5,244 nucleotides of DNA from assembly GCA_002347905.1 (NCBI GenBank), contig DDYJ01000189.1, positions 1 to 5,244 on the forward strand, given 5' to 3'. Both the position numbers and the translations under genes were made by a program. Origin of the DNA: Comamonadaceae bacterium UBA2237 (GTDB taxonomy: Bacteria > Pseudomonadota > Gammaproteobacteria > Burkholderiales > Burkholderiaceae_C). Below the pieces are notes generated by a model. The model had not been told where the DNA came from, did not search any database, and saw nothing but the letters and a program-made list of their open reading frames with translations. This document shows, piece after piece, positions 1 through 5,244 of this stretch; positions within the stretch are counted from its first letter, which is position 1; every line of letters starts with the position of its first letter.

Positions 1-632
1 GCCGCGACATCAACCAAACACGTTCAGACCAAACCGCTTTATTGCAAACTGTGCTCGCGCAATGGCGCTCCGACCTAGACCACATGACCCCAGTGCCAAG
101 CATCAGCGACGCTGGCTTAGCATGGGACGGCCAAACTTTGCGCATCACACGTCGCGCCAGCACCCCACTTGCAGACGGCGGCTACGCAGGACTTTGGGTG
201 GTTGCATGGACACGCAGAGACGGCCGTTGGTGGCGCTGGCAATCGCCTGCGCTACAAGACAGGCGTAGCCTGCTTGAAGCATGGACGCGCGCCGAGCGCT
301 GGGGCAAAAACGCCAGCGCGGACGACCAAAATTTTGAAACTCCGCTGGTCGCAATCGACCAATGGCAGATCAATTACTTTCGCGGCAATGCATGGACTAA
401 TCCGCTGTCGAGTGCAGGCTTAAATGCAGCCACAAACACCACGGCAAATACGAGTGCGACTAACAACGCTGCTCCAGCGACTGGCACTGCGACTTCCAAT
501 GCGCCACCCGATGCAGTTCGCTTGGTCCTTGACCTCGGCAACAAAGCTCTGTCAACAGCGCCCACCCAAGCCTTACAAGGTCGACTCTCGCTGGACTGGA
601 TTCGCCCCAACTTCAGCAACAACAAATCATGA
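1..632 (+). CDS. gspJ: GspJ, minor pseudopilin of the type II secretion system (5' truncated)
   Basis: The reading frame is open from the left edge (first whole codon at 3) to the TGA at 630-632, giving 209 visible residues. The N-terminal prepilin leader and most of the hydrophobic helix are missing, so the true start lies upstream; the TTG at 42 is only an internal codon. Visible residues 1-30 look like the polar continuation of the pseudopilin helix. They are followed by a beta-rich globular part with blocks recalled from Burkholderiales GspJ: LRITRR, WVVAWTRRDG (about 65-74), DQWQINYFRG (about 119-128), NPLSSAG and a final AVRLVLDL strand ending in DWIRP. GspJ sits with GspI and GspK at the tip of the periplasmic pseudopilus that pushes folded exoproteins through the secretin. 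Residues about 141-166 form an Asn/Thr/Ala-rich loop before the last strands. The stop overlaps the gspK start (ATGA), which supports co-translation. Family assignment rests on motif memory and on the gene order. Confidence 0.9.
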   Translation, partial: RDINQTRSDQTALLQTVLAQWRSDLDHMTPVPSISDAGLAWDGQTLRITRRASTPLADGGYAGLWVVAWTRRDGRWWRWQSPALQDRRSLLEAWTRAERWGKNASADDQNFETPLVAIDQWQINYFRGNAWTNPLSSAGLNAATNTTANTSATNNAAPATGTATSNAPPDAVRLVLDLGNKALSTAPTQALQGRLSLDWIRPNFSNNKS

Positions 633-1618
633 AGCGCCAACGCCATTCCTCTCGCGGCGCAGCCTTGTTGGCAGCCATGCTCATAGTCAGCTTGGTTGCC
701 ATGCTGGCTGCTGGAGCAGCTTGGCAACAGTGGCGAACGGTCGAAGTCGAAAGCACCGAACGCCAGCATGCCCAAGCGCAATGGCTACTTTTAGGCGCAT
801 TAGACTGGGCCCGCATCATCCTGCGTGAAGACGCACGCTCTGGTAACCCAGATGCACCGACAGACCACCTCGCTGAGCCTTGGGCTATTCCTTTACAAGA
901 GGCGCGTTTGTCGACCTTTTTGTCAGCCAATTCCAGCAACTCTGGAGCTGGTTCAACGCCCACAACAACTAGCAGCGCCGCCCTCTCTAATTCACCTTCC
1001 GATGACTCTTTGGCCCAACAGGTCTACCTATCTGGCCAAATCAGCGACTTACAAGCGCGCATGAACATCACCAACCTTCTGCAAGGCAACCAAATAGACC
1101 TGAAATCGTTGCAAGCCTTTGAACGTCTATTTGAAGCCCTCAATTTACCCGCAGCACAACTCAACACCCTTGCCCAAGGTCTGGTCGCCGCCCAACAGCA
1201 AAAAGACGGCGCACCCCTCATGCCGCAACGCGTCTCGCAGCTCAGTTGGTTAGGGCTTACCCCTCAGACTTTGGTCACCCTAGCCCCTTACATCACAGTG
1301 CTGCCCACGCGCACCCAGATCAACCTCAACACCGCCCCGCCGGTCGTTCTCTACGCAAGCGTCGCAGGCTTAAACATGTCAGACGCCCAACGCCTGAGCG
1401 ACCAACGCGCACAAAACCCTTGGTCTAGCCTCGATGCCTTCCACAAAGCCGCCGGCAAGCCCATCAGCATAGAAGGTACGCACAGTGTTAATTCACGGTT
1501 TTTTGAGGTGGTGGGGCGCTTGCGCATGCCCGCCACCAGTTTGGTAGAGCGCTCGGTGGTGCAACGCGACCAAGTCGATGTCAAGGTGCTTTGGCGGGAG
1601 AGTGGCTCTCTACAATGA
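629..1618 (+). CDS. gspK: GspK, large minor pseudopilin at the pseudopilus tip
   Basis: This 329-residue protein starts at the ATG that overlaps the gspJ stop. The short basic leader MKRQRHSSRG ends in Gly10, a prepilin peptidase (GspO/PilD-type) cleavage site, and is followed by the hydrophobic helix of residues 11-31. Position +5 of the mature protein is Ala15, not Glu; lack of the conserved Glu5 is the known hallmark of GspK among pseudopilins. Further family blocks are GQISDLQARMNITNLL (about 136-151), LSWLGL with a helical segment, INLNTAPPVVLYA (231-243) and SRFFEVVGRLRM (from 289). Length is normal for GspK, which has a large alpha-helical insertion in its pseudopilin fold. Known role: it caps the GspI-J-K tip complex in the periplasm. 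A Ser/Thr/Asn-rich segment lies at residues 99-127 before the first conserved block. No clear ribosome binding site precedes the start, so coupling to gspJ translation is likely. The 3' end may overlap gspL, depending on the gspL start. Confidence 0.96.
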   Translation: MKRQRHSSRGAALLAAMLIVSLVAMLAAGAAWQQWRTVEVESTERQHAQAQWLLLGALDWARIILREDARSGNPDAPTDHLAEPWAIPLQEARLSTFLSANSSNSGAGSTPTTTSSAALSNSPSDDSLAQQVYLSGQISDLQARMNITNLLQGNQIDLKSLQAFERLFEALNLPAAQLNTLAQGLVAAQQQKDGAPLMPQRVSQLSWLGLTPQTLVTLAPYITVLPTRTQINLNTAPPVVLYASVAGLNMSDAQRLSDQRAQNPWSSLDAFHKAAGKPISIEGTHSVNSRFFEVVGRLRMPATSLVERSVVQRDQVDVKVLWRESGSLQ

Positions 1619-1625
1619 CCTGCCC

Positions 1626-2846
1626 ATGCTGATCATCTCGCTTCCCCACCACCCCAAAGACGCTGCCTCCGGCTATGCCCACGTCTATTCGGACGGCCAT
1701 CAGGTCTTGCGCAACGCTGTTGGGTCAGCCTCTTTGTTGTCTGCTTATGCAGGCGAGTTGGTGGCCTTGATTCCCCACACCCGTATGTCTTGGCTAAGCG
1801 TTCAGTTTCCGCCTGGCAGTCACGGTGCGCGTTTGAACGCGGTTCTTGCGGGTTTATTAGAAGACCGCGTACTTGAAGATCTGGCTGAACTGCACTGCGT
1901 TCTAGACCCTACATCTGCAGATGTGCCCCGAACCGGAGGCGTGGCCTTGGTTGCCATCTGTCAAAAATCTTGGTTACGCGAGGCGCTAGCGCCTTTGCAA
2001 GCCAGTGGTTTGGTGGTGCAGCGCTTGGTGCCAGAGTTATCGCCACGCACCCAGCCACTGTTATGCGTCATGGGAACACCAGAACAGTCGCAATCGGTTC
2101 TGTGCCACAGCCAAGGCGTGACTCTGCTGCCACCGAATGTGGCGCAATGGAAGGCATTCCCCGCCTATACCGCTTTTGCAACGCTCTCTGCGACCAAAGC
2201 CCCGCTTGTGGCGGAACCTGCCATGGTGGAGCGAGTCGAGCAATTACTGCAACGCCGTCCAGTCATGCAAAACGCCGCCCAGCGCGCGGTTGCGGCCACC
2301 CAGTCAGAGTGGGATTTGGCCCAAGGCGAGTGGGCACAAGGCACTTCGCAAAGGCTTATGCGTTGGTTACAGCATGCTTGGCAAACCTTGTTGCATGCCC
2401 CCGCATGGCGCAGTGTGCGCGTCGGCTTGGTTACTCTTTTGGTATTGCAGGTGGTAGGGCTCAACGCCATGGCGTGGCGTGAGCAACGCGCTCTAAACCA
2501 GCACAAAGCGCAACTTCACGAAATTTTGACCACCGCTTTCCCATCGGTGCGCTTGGTCATCGATGCGCCTTTGCAAATGCAACGCGAAGTCGATACCTTG
2601 CAACGCAACGCAGGCCGCGTCACCAGCACGGATTTTGAGCCCATGCTGGCTGCCACAGCCAATGCGTTGCCAGATGGCGTCCTGCCAGCGCAATGGCATT
2701 TCGCCAATCATGTATTGCGCGCGCAAGGTTTGGCATTGAATGCGTCCCAGGTCAGCACCGCGCAAACCGCTCTCAAGGTCCACCACCTGCAAATGCGCCG
2801 AGAAAGCGACGATGCTTGGGTGATTCAACCTGAGGCTATGCCATGA
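1626..2846 (+). CDS. gspL: GspL, inner-membrane assembly-platform protein
   Basis: The chosen start gives 406 residues beginning MLIISLP, the first beta strand expected of GspL, 7 bases after the gspK stop. The frame is open further: GTG at 1602 and ATG at 1578 are in-frame alternatives, the latter adding 16 residues that do not look like GspL and overlapping gspK by 41 bases. No start has a well-placed Shine-Dalgarno (GGGAG at 1596-1600 lies 25 bases before 1626). Residues 1 to about 240 are the cytoplasmic actin-like (ASKHA-fold) domain, with the family block LAGLLEDRVLEDLAELH (about 74-90). A basic/amphipathic stretch leads to a single membrane helix at about 266-284, then a periplasmic ferredoxin-like domain to the C terminus. 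In known systems the cytoplasmic part binds the N-terminal region of the ATPase GspE and the periplasmic part pairs with GspM. The stop overlaps the gspM start (ATGA). Confidence 0.93.
   Translation: MLIISLPHHPKDAASGYAHVYSDGHQVLRNAVGSASLLSAYAGELVALIPHTRMSWLSVQFPPGSHGARLNAVLAGLLEDRVLEDLAELHCVLDPTSADVPRTGGVALVAICQKSWLREALAPLQASGLVVQRLVPELSPRTQPLLCVMGTPEQSQSVLCHSQGVTLLPPNVAQWKAFPAYTAFATLSATKAPLVAEPAMVERVEQLLQRRPVMQNAAQRAVAATQSEWDLAQGEWAQGTSQRLMRWLQHAWQTLLHAPAWRSVRVGLVTLLVLQVVGLNAMAWREQRALNQHKAQLHEILTTAFPSVRLVIDAPLQMQREVDTLQRNAGRVTSTDFEPMLAATANALPDGVLPAQWHFANHVLRAQGLALNASQVSTAQTALKVHHLQMRRESDDAWVIQPEAMP
2832..2835 (+). promoter_or_regulatory. Probable ribosome binding site of gspM
   Basis: GAGG lies 7 bases before the ATG at 2843, inside the last codons of gspL. 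It is the best Shine-Dalgarno match at any junction in the window and supports the ATGA-overlap start of gspM. Confidence 0.5.
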
Positions 2847-3460
2847 GCCGATCCGTCTCCCATGCCAGTTCGACTGCCAACTGGAAAACCCAAGCACTAG
2901 CCTTCCTGCATCAGATTTGGACATCCCACGGACAAGCGCGCTGGCAAGCTTTGAGTGCGCGCGAGCGTCTGTTGGTGCGCGTGTTTTTAGGCTTGTTTGG
3001 CATTTGGCTTTTTGTATCGATTGCCATCACTCCCGCCCTGCGAACACTGAACTCCGCAGAGCAACAACGCACAGAAGTTGCGCAACAAGCTGAGCTCATG
3101 CGCTCCCTCAAACAGCGCGCGCAAGAATTACAAAAAACCAAGCCGCTTTCGCGCGAAGATTCGCTCAGAAACCTACAAAGCTTGACCCCACCTGGCAACC
3201 CTGCGATGCAAATGACGGTCCAAGGCAATCGTGTGCTGGTCAACCTCAAAAACCTATCTGCCTCGCAACTGGCCGCTTGGTTGGCACAGGCCAGAAGCCA
3301 TGCGCAAGCTTTGCCGGATGAGGTACACATCACCCGTTCGGCATCATCTGGCGTGAACGCTCCCCCTGGCGTCAGCCCAACAAGCACATACACTGCTTCC
3401 GCCACTACCAGCACAGCATGGGACGGACAAATTATTTTGCGTTTGCCGCTACAACCATGA
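2843..3460 (+). CDS. gspM: GspM, inner-membrane assembly-platform protein
   Basis: This 205-residue bitopic protein starts at the ATG overlapping the gspL stop. About 43 polar cytoplasmic residues, ending in the GspM-like WQALSARERLLV, precede one membrane helix at about 44-62 and a Pro at 64. Residues 67-102 are Gln/Glu/Ala/Leu-rich and likely a periplasmic helix or short coiled coil. Residues 110-205 fit the small ferredoxin-like domain (MQMTVQGNRVLVNLKNLSA, then a helix, then the last strand DGQIILRLPL). In known systems GspM stabilises GspL and forms the inner-membrane platform with GspL, GspF and GspC. It is somewhat longer than the roughly 160-residue enterobacterial and Vibrio proteins. 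Part of the excess is the N-terminal tail and part a Ser/Thr/Ala-rich loop at 166-192 before the final strand. GspM is poorly conserved, so the call depends on topology plus position between gspL and gspN. The stop overlaps the first possible gspN ATG. Confidence 0.9.
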   Translation: MSRSVSHASSTANWKTQALAFLHQIWTSHGQARWQALSARERLLVRVFLGLFGIWLFVSIAITPALRTLNSAEQQRTEVAQQAELMRSLKQRAQELQKTKPLSREDSLRNLQSLTPPGNPAMQMTVQGNRVLVNLKNLSASQLAAWLAQARSHAQALPDEVHITRSASSGVNAPPGVSPTSTYTASATTSTAWDGQIILRLPLQP

Positions 3461-4248
3461 TGCACAACACCAAATGGTCTCTCACAGGCGTCCTCGTCGG
3501 CGCCTGTTTTGCCTTGGTCAGCCAAGCGCCTGCAACGTGGTTAGCAAAGGCCATTAACAACGCCAGCCAACAACGCTTTGTTTTACAAAATGCGCAAGGC
3601 ACGGTGTGGCGTGGCTCTGCTTTGGCCTTGCTTGCCGAAGGCAGTCAGGCAGCCCACACCTTGGCAACGCCTTTACCCACACGCCTGCACTGGAACTTTT
3701 CAACTGGCTTTGATAGCTATTTGATGCGTTTGGTCATGCGCGCGCAAATCCAAAGCGCTTGTTGTACGCCAACACCCTTGCAGCTGGCCATCTCTCTTGG
3801 CTGGCAAGGACTACGCATCGACGTTGTCGACCAACAATCCCAATGGCCAGCGCATTGGTTGGTCGGATTAGGCGCGCCATGGAATACCGTGCAACCGGAA
3901 GGCACTATGCAATTGCGCACAGAAAACCTGACGTGGCAATCCAACGCAAGCACCTCATCTATGCAAGGCACTGCTGAACTCACACTCTCGCAATTGGCAA
4001 CGCCTTTATCTACGTTGCGTCCCCTAGGCACTTACCGCTTGCGCGTGCAAGGCGGTGACACAATGGCGGTAACGCTGGCCACCTTAGAAGGTGGCCTGCA
4101 ATTAAGCGGACATGGCCAATGGGCCAACGGACGCTTGCGATTCAAGGGCGAAGCCCGCGCGCAGCCAGCATTTGAGGCGGCGCTCTCGAACTTACTCAAC
4201 ATCTTGGGCCAAAGACAAGGCGCCATCTCCATCATGGAACTAGGTTAG
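3457..4248 (+). CDS. gspN: GspN, type II secretion inner-membrane/periplasmic accessory protein
   Basis: With the start at 3457 the protein has 263 residues and begins with two Met codons in tandem (3457 and 3460). The first makes an ATGA overlap with gspM, like the other junctions, but the second is equally possible. An upstream in-frame ATG at 3418 would add 13 residues that do not suit a membrane-anchor N terminus and is rejected. A short basic N terminus is followed by a hydrophobic anchor at about 8-23, with the rest predicted periplasmic and beta-rich. Blocks recalled from T2SS protein N are NAQGTVWRGSA, LGAPWNTVQPEG, PLGTYRLRVQGG and the C-terminal NLLNILGQRQGAISIMELG. GspN occurs only in some T2SS operons and its exact role is not settled. 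An adjacent Cys pair (102-103) lies in the periplasmic part. The gene ends 4 bases before gspD. Confidence 0.9.
   Translation: MMHNTKWSLTGVLVGACFALVSQAPATWLAKAINNASQQRFVLQNAQGTVWRGSALALLAEGSQAAHTLATPLPTRLHWNFSTGFDSYLMRLVMRAQIQSACCTPTPLQLAISLGWQGLRIDVVDQQSQWPAHWLVGLGAPWNTVQPEGTMQLRTENLTWQSNASTSSMQGTAELTLSQLATPLSTLRPLGTYRLRVQGGDTMAVTLATLEGGLQLSGHGQWANGRLRFKGEARAQPAFEAALSNLLNILGQRQGAISIMELG
4242..4244 (+). promoter_or_regulatory. Weak possible ribosome binding site of gspD
   Basis: AGG lies 8 bases before the gspD ATG at 4253 and overlaps the last sense codons of gspN (GGA at 4236 is further away). It is weak, and translation of gspD probably also relies on ribosomes finishing gspN. Confidence 0.3.
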
Positions 4249-4252
4249 ACAT

Positions 4253-5244
4253 ATGCCATTGAAAAATAGAAAAGCTCAACCTCAAAGCACGGCCTACCGT
4301 GCTTACCTTTGCTTACTTGCTACTCCGCTACTGATCGCAGGCTTGTGCTTTACTGCCACACCCAGCCATGCAGCGGGTCCTAGCAAAAAAGATGCATCCG
4401 TCGAGCCCCTCTCGCTCAACTTTGTTAACGCGGAAATTGAATCGGTTGCGCGCACCTTGGCCACTTTGCTTCGTCACAACTTAGTTGTCGATCCACGCGT
4501 CAAAGGCACGATCAACCTCAGCACCGAAACACCCGTCACGCCTGCGCAAGCATGGCAACAGTTTTTAGCAGTCATTCGATTGCAAGGTTTTGCTGTGGTC
4601 GAGGCGCAGGGTCTTTACAAAATCTTGCCTGAAGCGGATGCCAAATTACAAGGCGGTAGCGTGCAACAAGTGAACCGCTCGGGCTCTAGAGTGGGTGGTT
4701 CAAATGCAGACAACAGCGACGCCAACTTAGGCAATGGCGGCGGACAAGTGGTCACGCAGATTTTTAGACTGAACCATGAGCAGGCCAACAACTTGTTGCC
4801 TGTATTGCGTCCGCTCATAAGCCCCAACAACACCATCAATGTGAACCCTGGCAACAACTCGTTGGTGATCACTGACTATGCCGACAACCTGCAACGTATT
4901 GCGCGCATCATTGCTAGCTTAGATGTATCGAACGCTGGTGAAGTCGAAGTCATTCCCCTCAAAAACGCCATCGCTATCGATTTAGCACCTTTGGTCTCGC
5001 GATTGATTGAGTCGAACGGCAATTCAGGTGTAACAGCAGGTACGCCCGCAACACCAGGGCAAACCGGTAATGACTACAAAACAACTCTAATTGCCGAGCC
5101 ACGCAGCAACACATTAATCTTGCGCGCTGCCAATCCTGCACGCGCTGCATTGGTCCGCTCTTTGATCGATAAACTCGACCAACCTGGCACACAAAACCCA
5201 AGCGGCAATATCCATGTGGTGTATTTAAAAAATGCCGATGCCAC
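4253..5244 (+). CDS. gspD: GspD, type II secretin (3' truncated)
   Basis: The frame is open from the ATG at 4253 to the right edge, giving 330 whole codons. An in-frame TAG at 4241-4243 rules out an earlier start. Residues 1-40 are a Sec signal peptide: basic start, hydrophobic core at about 19-35, and cleavage predicted after SHA. Then come the periplasmic ring domains. N0 spans about 52-128 (LNFVNAEIESVARTLA, VVDPRVKGTINL and ending in LYKILP). N1 spans about 166-227 (VVTQIFRLNH, LRPLISPNNTINVNPGNNSL, VITDYADNL). N2 spans about 231-311 (VEVIPLKNA, then EPRSNTLILRA). The first strand of N3 is HVVYLKNADA. The membrane barrel, gate and S-domain lie beyond the window. Known role: a multimeric outer-membrane channel whose N0 contacts GspC and whose lumen receives pseudopilus and substrate. 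A Gly/Ser/Asn-rich linker (133-164) separates N0 from N1. The gene lies 4 bases after gspN and is surely part of the same operon. Confidence 0.96.
   Translation, partial: MPLKNRKAQPQSTAYRAYLCLLATPLLIAGLCFTATPSHAAGPSKKDASVEPLSLNFVNAEIESVARTLATLLRHNLVVDPRVKGTINLSTETPVTPAQAWQQFLAVIRLQGFAVVEAQGLYKILPEADAKLQGGSVQQVNRSGSRVGGSNADNSDANLGNGGGQVVTQIFRLNHEQANNLLPVLRPLISPNNTINVNPGNNSLVITDYADNLQRIARIIASLDVSNAGEVEVIPLKNAIAIDLAPLVSRLIESNGNSGVTAGTPATPGQTGNDYKTTLIAEPRSNTLILRAANPARAALVRSLIDKLDQPGTQNPSGNIHVVYLKNADA

Noticed and set aside
42..44. TTG at 42 as the true start of gspJ
   Set aside because: The frame is open upstream to the window edge and the product would lack the prepilin leader and hydrophobic helix that every GspJ needs.
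374..781. 135-residue antisense open frame across the gspJ-gspK junction
   Set aside because: It covers the complement of the low-complexity part of gspJ and the gspK membrane helix; its hydrophobic Ala/Val tract is just the complement of the Asn/Thr/Ala-rich codons.
1970..2482. 170-residue sense-strand frame inside gspL
   Set aside because: It is an out-of-frame reading of gspL with no family features, while the gspL frame keeps the family blocks and the membrane helix throughout.
3418..3456. Longer gspN start at the ATG of 3418
   Set aside because: It would place a polar-aromatic stretch before the short basic anchor start and overlap gspM by 43 bases; the tandem ATGs at 3457/3460 fit the family N terminus and the operon's ATGA pattern.
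2911..3525. 204-residue antisense open frame across gspM
   Set aside because: It lies opposite the well-supported gspM and gspN start, and its product is Cys/Arg/Ser-rich with no recognisable domain, as expected of a shadow frame.
4246..4253. Possible terminator or promoter between gspN and gspD
   Set aside because: Only 4 bases separate the genes and I see no hairpin with a T tract or recognisable -35/-10 pair there.
4615..5201. Antisense open frames (4615-4872 and 4974-5201) opposite gspD
   Set aside because: They are short, lack recognisable domains and lie opposite a secretin frame with clear N0-N1-N2 domains.

Overview
The window is one continuous block of a type II secretion system (T2SS) operon, all on the + strand, in the order gspJ (5' end cut off), gspK, gspL, gspM, gspN, gspD (3' end cut off). 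Moderate GC, the protein style (for example the GspJ blocks around WVVAWTRRDG and DQWQINYFRG) and the placement of gspD right behind gspN suggest a betaproteobacterium of the Burkholderiales, probably Comamonadaceae-like. The taxon is inferred from recalled family resemblance, not from a search.

Layout: 1-632 is the end of the minor pseudopilin GspJ; 629-1618 is the large tip pseudopilin GspK; about 1626-2846 is GspL, the inner-membrane protein that links the secretion ATPase to the periplasm; 2843-3460 is its partner GspM; 3457-4248 is GspN; 4253 to the right edge is the signal peptide and N0, N1, N2 and start of N3 of the outer-membrane secretin GspD. There is no intergenic stretch longer than about 7 bases. 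Three junctions are ATGA stop/start overlaps, so the block looks like one translationally coupled transcript whose promoter and terminator both lie outside the window.

Together the genes cover three layers of one machine: the pseudopilus tip (J, K), the inner-membrane assembly platform (L, M, N) and the outer-membrane channel (D). The major pseudopilin, GspH/I, GspE, GspF, GspC and the prepilin peptidase are not in view.

I see no RNA genes, mobile elements, CRISPR arrays or foreign insertions. The window is a fairly ordinary T2SS segment. The points most worth a second look are Ser/Thr/Ala/Asn/Gly-rich loops that recur in four of the six proteins, the uncertain start of gspL, and the position of gspD after gspN.
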